Source: Intestinibacter sp964449895 (GTDB lineage Bacteria; Bacillota; Clostridia; Peptostreptococcales; Peptostreptococcaceae). Taken from it: DNA of 64,000 nt. The stretch's first letter is position 1, and every line of letters begins with the position of its first letter. The notes below the pieces were generated by a model. The model worked only from the letters and a program-made list of their open reading frames with translations, did no database searches and had not been told where the DNA came from. Of the stretch, positions 1 to 9,105 are shown one piece after another. The DNA lies in contig CAYVBY010000010.1 of assembly GCA_964449895.1 (NCBI GenBank), forward strand, positions 7,504-71,503, read 5' to 3'. A program made the translations under genes and the position numbers.

Positions 1-2670
1 AAAGAGATAACTAAAGACAAATCAGATGAAAAGCATAGAGCTTTAGATGATGCAATTGACACTATAAATGTTGTAAATGCACTTATTTTAAGATTTAAAA
101 ATAGATTAGAAGATGAAGATAAGCTTACATTATATCCTTTAACTTTTGATATAGATTCTTACTTAAATAAATATTATTTGAAAAATTGGAATTGGTCAGA
201 ATATATAAATAATGCAAATTACGAATTAAAAGATGAGACTATTACAATTTACGAAGAAAAAAATAAAGCAAAAAAAGAAAATAAAAAAGAAGAGGAAATA
301 TATGAAGTTCTTAATAAATATTCTTTTAGATATGAAGAATTACTTAGAGAAGAAGATATTTGGCCAAATAAAAAGGGATTTATTTATGAATTTAGACAAG
401 GACAATATGATTTGACTAAATTAATAAGAGAGACTTTCAATAATTTAAAGCACAATATATCTTGTATAGAAGCTCCAACAGGAATTGGAAAAAGCGTAGG
501 ATATTTACTTCCAGCAGTAATAGAAGCTAGATATTCAAAAAAGAGAATTATAATTTCAACAGCTACTAAGGAACTACAAGTTCAATTAATGGAAAAAGAT
601 CTTCCAAATATAATACAAACTCTAGGTCTTTCAGGAAAGGTAAGTTATGGATACATAAAAGGTAAAAATAATTATATCTGTAAAAATAAATTTGAAGAAT
701 ATAAAAAAGAGTATAAATCTGAAAATCCAACTTATAAGGAAATATTATCTATAATAATAATAGAAAATTTAATAAAAGATGGAAAATACGGAGATATTGA
801 AGAGATAAATTACTGGGCTTTGAGACATTTTAAAGATTTACAAAATCATCTTCTTAAAGTTTCTTGTGATGCTGATTTATGTAAACCTAAAAAATGCAAT
901 CAAAAATGTATTTATAAAAATAGAATAGAAGAGCTAAAAGATGAAGATATTACAGTTATAAACCATTCATTGCTTGCAAAATGGCCTTATACAGAGGAAA
1001 AACCTTTAGAAAATATAATAGTAGATGAAGCACATAACTTAACTGAAAAGGGATATGATTTTTTCTCTAATGAAATTGATTATTTTAGCTTTGTGTATTT
1101 TTTAAAGGAAATATATCCTAGTGAGTTTTCAAAAACATCTACATACTACAATAGAATAAAAGACAGACAAAGAAGAAAAATAAAACCAATAGATAAATTT
1201 TATACAGAGATTCAATTAGATAGAGATATAAAAACAAAAATAAGTAGAAATATTGATTTTATATTTGAAAAAATTTATGAAATATTAGATTTTGGTATAA
1301 CTGAAAATTATACATCCTTATCAAATTACGATTTAAATTGGGAGATAAATTTGCAGCAAGACGAAAAACTAGGGATAATATATAAAAATAAGGAAAATAT
1401 AGAAGTAACTTATAGACCATATACTCAAATGATAAAATCATCTATGGAAAATATATTGATGAATATAATTCAAATAAAAACTATTTTTGATAGAAATATG
1501 GACAATGATTTACTTGATAAAGAAAGTGATTACTACAAATACGGTAAATCAAAATTAAAAAATTTAGAAGAGATATCTATGACATTAGAAAAGTTTTTAG
1601 AATATCAAGAAGATGACTTATTTGCAAGAATTGTAACTATATCAAAGGATTTTGACAGTTTTATTATAAAAATAGTTCCTCTAAATTTGGCTGATTTATT
1701 TAGAGAAAATATATTATCGGGATTAAGTAGTGGAATATTTTTATCTGCAACTTTAAGTGTGGACAATAAAATGGAGTATTTCACAAATTCATTGGGAATA
1801 AATGAAGTAAGTAACAACAAAAAAATAATAAATCCTATATACGATTATAAAAATAAATTAAAACTAGTCAGAGTAACTGATATGGGAGGATATAGAGGAG
1901 AAAATTTCACAAAAAACATAAGTGATAATATTTTAAATTTAGTAAATGCCACAAATTCAAATGTACTATCTCTTTTTAATAGTAGAAAAAGACAGGAAGA
2001 GACATATAATTTTTTAGTAGATAATCTACATAAAAATAATATAGAACTTTATATGAATAAAAGAGGAATTAAATATTTAAAAAATACAGAAAATAAAAGA
2101 GTAGTATTAGGAAGTAAAGGTTGCTTTGAAGGTGTAGATATTCCAGGAGATGGATTAGTTTGTGTAACATTAGATAAAATTCCAAATCTAAATCCAAGAG
2201 ATCCTCTTTATTTTACAATAATGAAAAAATTTAAAAAGGAATATTTTCAAGTAAATTATCCTCAAATGGTAATTAAAGTAAAACAAGCTTTGGGAAGAAT
2301 ACTTAGAAGCAAATATGACTATGGTATATTTGTAATATTTGATATGGGAAATGGCTACTATACAAATAAAAAATTAGAACAAAATCTACATGGATGTATG
2401 ATTAACGAAGTAAAGAGTAAAGATATATACACTTACATAAAAAATAATATAAGACAAAGTAGAAAAAAAGTAATTGTAGATTTTATGATGGATATACTCA
2501 AAAATATAGACAAAAATTCAAATCAAGATAATTTAGAAAAATATATAAATGAACAAATTAAGCAAAGACTTATAAATGCAAATGTTAAATACTACAAAAA
2601 TCAAAACAATAAATTATTAGTAACATATTACGATATAAAATATATTGTAGATATCGACAAAATAATTTAA
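1..2670 (+). CDS. dinG: DinG-family exonuclease/helicase (5' end outside window)
   Basis: The reading frame is open from base 1, so the start lies upstream and only the C-terminal part is visible. The first codons read KHRALDDA, the third exonuclease motif of a DnaQ-like DEDDh domain. The rest is an XPD/DinG superfamily 2 helicase: Walker A in APTGIGKS, a cysteine cluster (CDADLCKPKKCNQKC plus an earlier C) placed like the 4Fe-4S site, a DEAH box in VDEAHN, and C-terminal helicase motifs ending in QALGRILRS. This matches the Firmicutes DinG layout, exonuclease fused to helicase, thought to act in DNA repair or replication-conflict resolution. The family call is firm; the exact substrate is unknown. 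Confidence 0.9.
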   Translation, partial: KEITKDKSDEKHRALDDAIDTINVVNALILRFKNRLEDEDKLTLYPLTFDIDSYLNKYYLKNWNWSEYINNANYELKDETITIYEEKNKAKKENKKEEEIYEVLNKYSFRYEELLREEDIWPNKKGFIYEFRQGQYDLTKLIRETFNNLKHNISCIEAPTGIGKSVGYLLPAVIEARYSKKRIIISTATKELQVQLMEKDLPNIIQTLGLSGKVSYGYIKGKNNYICKNKFEEYKKEYKSENPTYKEILSIIIIENLIKDGKYGDIEEINYWALRHFKDLQNHLLKVSCDADLCKPKKCNQKCIYKNRIEELKDEDITVINHSLLAKWPYTEEKPLENIIVDEAHNLTEKGYDFFSNEIDYFSFVYFLKEIYPSEFSKTSTYYNRIKDRQRRKIKPIDKFYTEIQLDRDIKTKISRNIDFIFEKIYEILDFGITENYTSLSNYDLNWEINLQQDEKLGIIYKNKENIEVTYRPYTQMIKSSMENILMNIIQIKTIFDRNMDNDLLDKESDYYKYGKSKLKNLEEISMTLEKFLEYQEDDLFARIVTISKDFDSFIIKIVPLNLADLFRENILSGLSSGIFLSATLSVDNKMEYFTNSLGINEVSNNKKIINPIYDYKNKLKLVRVTDMGGYRGENFTKNISDNILNLVNATNSNVLSLFNSRKRQEETYNFLVDNLHKNNIELYMNKRGIKYLKNTENKRVVLGSKGCFEGVDIPGDGLVCVTLDKIPNLNPRDPLYFTIMKKFKKEYFQVNYPQMVIKVKQALGRILRSKYDYGIFVIFDMGNGYYTNKKLEQNLHGCMINEVKSKDIYTYIKNNIRQSRKKVIVDFMMDILKNIDKNSNQDNLEKYINEQIKQRLINANVKYYKNQNNKLLVTYYDIKYIVDIDKII

Positions 2671-2735
2671 AATAAATATAGGTTTAAATAAAAATTTTTT
2701 ACAATATATTAAAAATAAAAATTAAGGAGATAAAG

Positions 2736-3683
2736 ATGGATTATATAGTAATATTATTAGGATTTATATTTTTAATCAAAGGTGCAGATGGATTTGTTTC
2801 AGGAGCCTCTTCAATAGCCAAAAAATTTAGTATACCACCTTTAATAATAGGTCTTACGATAGTTGCATTTGGTACAAGTGCTCCAGAGGCTGCAGTAAGT
2901 ATTACAGCTGCTATAAATGGGCAAAATGATATGGCAATTGCTAATGTCGTAGGTTCAAACATATTTAACTTTTTAATAGTAATAGGTATCACAGCTATGA
3001 TAAAACCTATTAAAGTTCAAAAAACTACTATTATAAAAGAATTTCCATTTGTAATATTAGCATCTTTTGTATTTGCTGTAATAGCACATGATACGAGATT
3101 TCAAAATGCAACAGAAAATATGTTATCTAGAGCAGATGGATATGTTTTACTTTCGTTATTTGCAATATTTATGTATTACTTAGTTGAAATGGCACTTACA
3201 TCAAAAGATAAAGTAGAAGATGAAGAAGTAAAAGAAATAGCTTTATCTAAAAGTATAATATACAGTATTTTAGGAATAGCAGCTATTATATTAGGTGGAC
3301 AGTTAGTTGTAAATTCAGCAAGCAATATAGCATTATCTTGGGGTATGAGTGAAAACTTAGTAGGGCTTACTATAGTTTCTATAGGAACATCTCTGCCAGA
3401 GCTTGTTACAAGTATAGTTGCAGCTAGAAAAGGTGAAAGTGATATAGCAATAGGTAATGCAGTAGGATCTAATATATTCAACTTATTGTTTGTACTTGGA
3501 GTATCAGCTTCTATACATAATATAGCAGTTCAACCATTAGTATTTTATGATATGTTAGTTATGATAGTTACAACTATTTTAACTTATATACTTTCAATAA
3601 CTAAAAGTAGAATTAACAGAGGAGAAGGTGCTATTTTATCACTACTTTATGTTTTTTACTTAGCTTATATAATAATTAGATAA
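2736..3683 (+). CDS. Calcium/sodium antiporter, CaCA family (YrbG-like)
   Basis: This 315-residue, strongly hydrophobic protein has the internal duplication of the CaCA superfamily. Each half carries an alpha repeat: GTSAPEAAVS with GSNIFNFL in the first, GTSLPELVTS with GSNIFNLLF in the second. The acidic residue in each repeat is the usual cation ligand. It should exchange Ca2+ (or another cation) for Na+ or H+ at the cytoplasmic membrane. The start has an AAGGAG site eight bases upstream. It follows dinG after a short gap and ends at a clear terminator. The family is certain; ion specificity cannot be read from sequence. Confidence 0.88.
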   Translation: MDYIVILLGFIFLIKGADGFVSGASSIAKKFSIPPLIIGLTIVAFGTSAPEAAVSITAAINGQNDMAIANVVGSNIFNFLIVIGITAMIKPIKVQKTTIIKEFPFVILASFVFAVIAHDTRFQNATENMLSRADGYVLLSLFAIFMYYLVEMALTSKDKVEDEEVKEIALSKSIIYSILGIAAIILGGQLVVNSASNIALSWGMSENLVGLTIVSIGTSLPELVTSIVAARKGESDIAIGNAVGSNIFNLLFVLGVSASIHNIAVQPLVFYDMLVMIVTTILTYILSITKSRINRGEGAILSLLYVFYLAYIIIR

Positions 3684-3688
3684 TCATT

Positions 3689-3722
3689 AGACCTAAAGCA
3701 AAATTTGCTTTAGGTCTTTTTC
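3689..3722 (+). terminator. Rho-independent terminator after the antiporter
   Basis: A 14-bp perfect stem, AGACCTAAAGCAAA with its complement, encloses almost no loop and is followed by a T-run. It lies six bases after the antiporter stop codon. Confidence 0.85.
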
Positions 3723-3797
3723 TTTAAACAGTATAAAACAAAATAAAAATATGATATATTATATAAGTTAGAAATTATTAAATAAAGGAGTTTTTTT

Positions 3798-4715
3798 ATG
3801 GATATACAAGTAGTGTTAAATCAAATGATAATATTATTTTTAGTTATGATAATTGGATATATAGCAAATAAAACAAAAATGCTAGATAAAGATTTAAATC
3901 AAAAATTATCTACATTTGTGTTGAATATAACTTCTCCAGCGCTTATTTTATCTTCTGTTGCTAACCCTATACAAGGAGATTTTAAATTAGTAATTCAAAT
4001 GGCTTTAGTTTCAGTTGCAGTTTATTTGATACTTCCTTTTATTGGAATAATATTTGTAAAGCTTTTGAGAATACCTAGACAAGATAGAAATTTATATCAG
4101 TTTATGACTATATTTTCTAATGTAGGTTTTATGGGATATCCTGTTGTTCAAGCTATATTTGGAACTCAAGCTTTATTTTTTGCAGCTATATGCAATTTAG
4201 TTTTCAATGTTGTATGTTTTAGCTATGGAGTATTTTTAATATCAGGAGAAGAAAATATGTCTTTTGATATTAAGAAAATTATAAATCCAGGGATTATTTT
4301 TTCTATATTAGCAGTTATAATATATATTACTAAATGGCAAATGCCATCTATATTAGCTGAAACTTCAACTCTTGTAGGTTCTATAACAACACCGCTTGCA
4401 ATGATGATAATAGGTTCTTCATTAGCGGAAATACCTTTAAAAGAAATTGTAAATGATGCTAGAATATATGTTTTTACAATAATAAAACAAATTTTTATGC
4501 CAATAGTATTTTGGTTAATACTTAGAAATTTTATAACAAATGATTTAGTGTTAGGGGTTTCAGTTGTATTACAAGCAATGCCTATTGCATCTATAACACT
4601 TATGTTTTCAAATCAATATGGAGGAAATACATCTTTAGCATCAAAATCTATATTTATAACTACATTGGCAAGTGTATTTACTATACCTACTTTAGTATAT
4701 ATATTATTTGTTTAG
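3798..4715 (+). CDS. AEC family transporter (auxin efflux carrier-like)
   Basis: The 305-residue product has about ten hydrophobic segments in the two five-helix bundles typical of the AEC family (Pfam Mem_trans). Family-like stretches include NVGFMGYPVVQAIFG in the middle and the conserved C-terminal helices. Bacterial members move malate, malonate or other organic acids; the substrate here is unknown. AAGGAG precedes the ATG. It is 27 bases upstream of the RNase H gene, so the two may share a transcript, but no functional link is evident. Confidence 0.82.
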   Translation: MDIQVVLNQMIILFLVMIIGYIANKTKMLDKDLNQKLSTFVLNITSPALILSSVANPIQGDFKLVIQMALVSVAVYLILPFIGIIFVKLLRIPRQDRNLYQFMTIFSNVGFMGYPVVQAIFGTQALFFAAICNLVFNVVCFSYGVFLISGEENMSFDIKKIINPGIIFSILAVIIYITKWQMPSILAETSTLVGSITTPLAMMIIGSSLAEIPLKEIVNDARIYVFTIIKQIFMPIVFWLILRNFITNDLVLGVSVVLQAMPIASITLMFSNQYGGNTSLASKSIFITTLASVFTIPTLVYILFV

Positions 4716-4742
4716 AAATTTAGATAATTTAAGGAGTAAAAA

Positions 4743-5693
4743 ATGGCAAAGAAAAAAGTTTATGCTATAAAAGAAGGATTTGATTTTTCAAAAAATGAAA
4801 GAGTACAAAATAAATTAGTTGATTCTTGGAGTGAATGTCAAAAGTATATAAAGGGCGTAAAGGGAGCAATATATAAAAGTTTTGAAGATATAAAAGAAGC
4901 AGAGTCTTTTTTAGAAAAAGGAAGTGAACTTCTTAGAAAAGGAAAAGATTCTTATGATAAAAGTTGTCTTCATATATATGTAGATGGAAGCTATAATCAG
5001 ACAAGTCGTAAATATTCCTATGGAGTGGTAGCTGTAATGAATGATGTTGTTGAATATATTCATGGAGGAAGTGGACAAAATGATTTAAACAATAATATTA
5101 GACAAATAGCAGGAGAATTAAAAGCTGCCATTAAAGGGGTTGAATACGCCTTAGAAAAGGGCCACAAAAAAGTTGTAATTTTTCATGATTATGAAGGTAT
5201 ATGCCATCATGCTACTGGATTTTGGGCAAGAAAAGATAAATCTTCTATAGATTATTATGAAAAGATGAATTCATTTATGAAAAATGGAATAAAAATAGAA
5301 TTTGTACAAGTTAAAAGTCATGAAGAAGATTTATTTAATGAAATGGCAGATACAATATGTAAAAAAGAATTGAACATAGATAACGATAGAGTAATAGAAA
5401 AATATTTGGAAAATAATAAAATAAAAGTAAAAGATATAAATATAAAAACTCAAATAGAAAATTTAATTACAAAAGGTTATGACAACATAGTATTAAATGA
5501 AAATTTAATTGAAGATAAAAATACGATAAATGATAAAAATATCGAAAATATAAATACAGATTTTAAAGACTTTGACAAAACTCAAAAGATAGAGCTTATA
5601 AATAAAATCAATGATATTCTTGAAATTTTAGAAAATGATAGACTTGAAGAAGTTTTAAAATATGTAAAAAGAAAAAAATATCAAAAAAAATAA
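4743..5693 (+). CDS. rnhA: Ribonuclease HI with N-terminal viroplasmin domain
   Basis: Residues 1-60 form a caulimovirus viroplasmin-like domain (KKVYAIKEG at the start, W-S-ECQKYIKGVKGAIYKSF in the middle), which binds RNA-DNA hybrids in eukaryotic RNase H1. Residues about 78-215 are RNase HI with the DEDD acidic residues visible in YVDGS, GELKA, HDYEG and NEMAD. It should cut RNA in RNA-DNA hybrids. A C-terminal tail of roughly 100 Lys/Asn/Asp-rich residues is longer than usual and matches no domain I know. AAGGAG lies upstream of the ATG. The gene ends exactly at its terminator hairpin. Confidence 0.9.
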   Translation: MAKKKVYAIKEGFDFSKNERVQNKLVDSWSECQKYIKGVKGAIYKSFEDIKEAESFLEKGSELLRKGKDSYDKSCLHIYVDGSYNQTSRKYSYGVVAVMNDVVEYIHGGSGQNDLNNNIRQIAGELKAAIKGVEYALEKGHKKVVIFHDYEGICHHATGFWARKDKSSIDYYEKMNSFMKNGIKIEFVQVKSHEEDLFNEMADTICKKELNIDNDRVIEKYLENNKIKVKDINIKTQIENLITKGYDNIVLNENLIEDKNTINDKNIENINTDFKDFDKTQKIELINKINDILEILENDRLEEVLKYVKRKKYQKK

Positions 5694-5720
5694 GGTATTA
5701 AATAATACCTTATTTTTTTT
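5692..5720 (+). terminator. Terminator after rnhA
   Basis: The stem AAGGTATT/AATACCTT with loop AAAT overlaps the stop codon of rnhA and is followed by eight T. It also faces the converging cotE transcript. Confidence 0.8.
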
Positions 5721-5735
5721 GGGAAAAAATCTATT

Positions 5736-7505
5736 TCACATAGGAAGACTAGGAATCTCACCATAAATTCCTATTAATTCTTCTTGAAAATTATAAGGAT
5801 CGTTTATTGATAAATACATAGCCCTAAGTAGTATATTTGCCTGGTCGTAAGTTGATGTCCATGAGAATATGCCTCCTAGACAATTTTGAAGGACATATTG
5901 AGATTTTAAGAAAATAGATAAATCATTGTCAAAAGACATAGCATATACTCCATCTTTTATTAAATAAGGAGCTAAAGCGTCATTATCAAACTGGTAAATA
6001 TATCCGTTTTTATTTATATAATTTCTTCTAAGCTCATCATAGGATTTAGTATTTGTAGCACCGAGTCTTCCATAAAAAGGAACGCCAAGATTTATTTTGC
6101 TAGATGGCATGCCTGCATTTATGAGATTATTTACCATGGAGTCTACACTATATCCAGAAAGAGCTAAATCAGAATTATATAAATTTGATTGATGTCTTCT
6201 TCCCATATCTCCCGTTTCTCCTGCAGTAAAATCATAGCTCATTAAATTAAAGTAATTTATTATTGGAGCAATTTTATCTATTTCTACACTTCTATTTATA
6301 TAAGCGTTATCGCCAGTTCCAGCTACACTAATCCATTTATCAGGGCCTAAAACATCTCTAAGTGCAGTAAGTAAAAGTGTGAAATTTTCTCTATCTTCAG
6401 GTCTTGATTTAATCCCACTTGCAGAATTTCCAGGATATTCCCAATCTAAATCTATACCATCTAAATCATAATCATTTATAAATTCTTGAACATTTCTGGC
6501 AAAGTTATATCTAGATTGAGGAGTTAAAGAAGCATCTGAAAAACCGTCAGCTCCCCATCCACCAATAGCAGCTATTACTTTTAGTGAAGGTTTAATTTCT
6601 CTAAGAGATATCATCTCGTTTAAATATCTTGGAGAAGGTATAGAGAGATCTCCATCTGGATTTATTTCAACAAATGCATATATAATAGCATCTAAATAAG
6701 TAGGATCTAAATTTTGAGGATTTCCTAAAACATATTCAAACACTATAGGACTTACATTTGGGCAATTAGCGCTTATATATTCATATGGTTGTCTTTTTTT
6801 GGATTTAGAATTTGAAGAAGAAATATTATTTTTAATATCAATATATTTATTAATTTTTTGTCGATTTTCTTCATCTAAAAAACAAAGATACCAATCCATA
6901 CAGGAATATTTTTTATTTACATTTTCAACTCGTTTTTTTAAGTCTTTATAAGTTTTAGGAGCAGGAGCTATAACTAAGTTTTGAGGATACCAATTTGCAG
7001 GGGTTACTACATTATCTTTATCAGATTTTTGAAGGGCATCAATAATTCTTATTATTTCAAATATATTTCTTCCTGTAGTCATTGGATAGTATAAAATAGT
7101 TCTAAGTATTTGTTTATCGTCTATGATAAAAACTGCTCTAACTGTAGATGTTGAACTCATTTCCTTTGAAATCATACCATATAGTTTTGATATAGTCATA
7201 CTAGAATCATCTATAATAGGAAAAGGAATTTCAACACCTGTAAGCTTAAATATATTATACACCCAAGCTAAATGGGAAGAGTTACTATCTATACTAAGAC
7301 CAATTAATTGTGTATTTCTTTTTTTAAATTCATTGTAATATTTAGCAAAACATATAAATTCAGTAGTGCAAACTGGAGTAAAATCTCCTGGATGAGAAAA
7401 TAAAACGACCCATTTTCCAGTATAATCTGATAATTTTATAGGGCCAAATGTTGTGTTTACTGTAAAATCAGGCGCTTTTGCTCCTAAATTAGGTAAACAT
7501 GGCAT
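5736..7505 (-). CDS. cotE: Spore coat protein CotE: peroxiredoxin fused to GH18 chitinase
   Basis: A 589-residue two-domain enzyme. Residues 1 to about 165 are a Prx6-type peroxiredoxin with peroxidatic Cys46 in FTPVCTTEF. A linker of about 75 residues with KKRV and SNSKSKKRQ stretches follows. Residues 245-580 are a glycoside hydrolase 18 chitinase with DGIDLDWE near 349-356, the catalytic DxxDxDxE signature. This architecture is that of C. difficile CotE, a mother-cell-made coat protein that carries both activities to the spore surface. The linker appears short, since C. difficile CotE is about 710 residues. The ATG has an AGAGGTGAT site. There is no signal peptide, as expected for a coat protein. 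I could not identify a sigma-K promoter with confidence. Confidence 0.93.
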   Translation of the reverse strand: MPCLPNLGAKAPDFTVNTTFGPIKLSDYTGKWVVLFSHPGDFTPVCTTEFICFAKYYNEFKKRNTQLIGLSIDSNSSHLAWVYNIFKLTGVEIPFPIIDDSSMTISKLYGMISKEMSSTSTVRAVFIIDDKQILRTILYYPMTTGRNIFEIIRIIDALQKSDKDNVVTPANWYPQNLVIAPAPKTYKDLKKRVENVNKKYSCMDWYLCFLDEENRQKINKYIDIKNNISSSNSKSKKRQPYEYISANCPNVSPIVFEYVLGNPQNLDPTYLDAIIYAFVEINPDGDLSIPSPRYLNEMISLREIKPSLKVIAAIGGWGADGFSDASLTPQSRYNFARNVQEFINDYDLDGIDLDWEYPGNSASGIKSRPEDRENFTLLLTALRDVLGPDKWISVAGTGDNAYINRSVEIDKIAPIINYFNLMSYDFTAGETGDMGRRHQSNLYNSDLALSGYSVDSMVNNLINAGMPSSKINLGVPFYGRLGATNTKSYDELRRNYINKNGYIYQFDNDALAPYLIKDGVYAMSFDNDLSIFLKSQYVLQNCLGGIFSWTSTYDQANILLRAMYLSINDPYNFQEELIGIYGEIPSLPM

Positions 7506-7663
7506 AATATCACCTCTTTTAAGTTTAATCTTTATATTTAATAATATTAAAAATACAAAATATTGTTACAATATAAAATAAAATCTAAAATTGATAAATT
7601 ACTTCAAAAAATAAAGATTAATGATGAAAAAGAATAATTTTTTTGAAATTATTTTATAAAAAA

Positions 7664-7692
7664 TTGAAAAAATTATAATTTTTTGCTACTAT
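7664..7692 (+). promoter_or_regulatory. Putative sigma-A promoter for the small membrane protein
   Basis: TTGAAA (7664-7669) and TACTAT (7687-7692) are separated by 17 bp, 42 bp upstream of the ATG at 7734. Confidence 0.45.
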
Positions 7693-7733
7693 ATATACAT
7701 AGAAAAAATATACAGTTGGGGGAGTGGGTAATT

Positions 7734-8033
7734 ATGAAAAGTATTTTCAAAAAAATTTTTGCGATTAGTGTAGTATCTTTTATTGTATGCTTTTTTTCCG
7801 CACTTGTCCTTATGATTGGCAACAAAATAATGGGTGTAAACATAGGTGCTAGTTATTATTTCTTATTGGCAAGTGTTTGTTTTCTTATGTTATTATCTGG
7901 AATCATACTTACAAATACAAAATATGTTTTTAAAAAGAAAAAGAAACCTGCTAAGAAGGTTAAACAAAAAGCAAATCAAAACACTAGCTCTAATTCAAAA
8001 CATGTACAGAGAAAAAAGAGAAAAATATCTTAA
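7734..8033 (+). CDS. Small two-helix membrane protein with basic tail
   Basis: I chose the ATG at 7734 because GGGGGAGTGG sits just before it; an upstream TTG in frame has no ribosome site. The 99-residue product has two predicted membrane helices (about residues 8-30 and 40-62) and then a tail rich in Lys (KKKKKPAKKVKQK, ending RKKRKIS). The tail would face the cytoplasm and could contact nucleic acid or phospholipid. I recognise no family. It stands alone between cotE and the phosphatase gene and ends at its own terminator. Confidence 0.65.
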   Translation: MKSIFKKIFAISVVSFIVCFFSALVLMIGNKIMGVNIGASYYFLLASVCFLMLLSGIILTNTKYVFKKKKKPAKKVKQKANQNTSSNSKHVQRKKRKIS

Positions 8034-8104
8034 TTTATTAAGTAAAAATAAATCTGAAGAAGTAATGTATATTAAATATAAGATAACTTTAAACTGAAAG
8101 TTTA

Positions 8105-8145
8105 AAATACCACCAAATTAATTTTAATTTGATGGTATTTTTTTA
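8105..8145 (+). terminator. Terminator after the small membrane protein
   Basis: A 16-bp stem (AAATACCACCAAATTA and complement, one G-T pair) with loop ATTT precedes a T-run. Confidence 0.85.
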
Positions 8146-8199
8146 TTATTTAAGAATTAAATAATAATATATTATTATTTTGATTATTTGGGAGGAATT

Positions 8200-8961
8200 A
8201 TGGATATTAATATATTTGATATGGATATTGTTGGGTATAAAAATCTAAAAAAATCAATTGCTTCTCAGGATTATTTACTTTACAAAAATGAAAAAAATTA
8301 TGTTATTTTATCTGTAGCTGATGGACATAGTTTGGATAGATTTAAATATAGTGAAATAGGATCTAAAATAGCTTGTGAAGTTGTCATTGATGTATTATGC
8401 AAATATTTAGATATGGAAAATTTTGATTTACTTATAGAAAATTTTAAACTAAAAAAGATTCAACTTGAGATAAAAAATGAGTGGAAAAGTAGGGTTTATG
8501 ATGATTTTTATAAAAAAAATTATAAGGCCTATAAATTGGATTATATAAATTATGGTACAACTTTAACATTTGTGGTTTTATTTGAGAAATATATAATATT
8601 TTTTAATTTGGGTGATGGATATATATTTGTTAAAAAAGATGGAGAATATGTAAATAGTTTTAAAAACAACAACTATAAAGTAGTAAATTCTTTGGCACAG
8701 AAAAATTGTGAAATGTATATGCAATATAAAATCGAAGAAGTAAATTTTAAAAATCTAAAACTTATTATATCTACTGATGGATTTATAAATAGCTTTGAAA
8801 ATTATTTTGATTTAAAATTAGAATTTGAAAAAATATTTAGTATTATTCAAAAAGATGTATTTTCTAATTTGAATTTTAAAAAAGAATATAAAAAATATTT
8901 ATTTGATCTTAGTAAAAATGGATTTAAAGATGACATGAGTATTATATTTTTATATAATTAA
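8200..8961 (+). CDS. PP2C-family protein phosphatase
   Basis: The ATG at 8200 follows GGGAGGA directly; an in-frame TTG at 8188 would overlap that site. The 253 residues show PP2C landmarks in order: VADGHS (metal-binding D), YGTTLTFVVL, NLGDGYIF, STDGF, and the C-terminal DDMS aspartate pair. It should be a Mg/Mn-dependent Ser/Thr phosphatase, cytoplasmic, with no sensor or membrane domain. The N-terminal E-D pair of PrpC-type enzymes is replaced by QDYLLYKNEKN. No Hanks kinase, TerY or other partner lies beside it, although a Ter locus lies 28 kb downstream. The family is secure; substrates are unknown. Confidence 0.8.
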   Translation: MDINIFDMDIVGYKNLKKSIASQDYLLYKNEKNYVILSVADGHSLDRFKYSEIGSKIACEVVIDVLCKYLDMENFDLLIENFKLKKIQLEIKNEWKSRVYDDFYKKNYKAYKLDYINYGTTLTFVVLFEKYIIFFNLGDGYIFVKKDGEYVNSFKNNNYKVVNSLAQKNCEMYMQYKIEEVNFKNLKLIISTDGFINSFENYFDLKLEFEKIFSIIQKDVFSNLNFKKEYKKYLFDLSKNGFKDDMSIIFLYN

Positions 8962-9105
8962 AAAGTTATATAAAAATACAAAAAATGTTATAATCTATTA
9001 ATATAATAAGAGTAACTTTATATAATAGTTTTAGTACTAATATATAATAATATGGTATAATAATTTAGTAGTTATAAACTAAAATTTTACAGGAAGGTAG
9101 TACAA

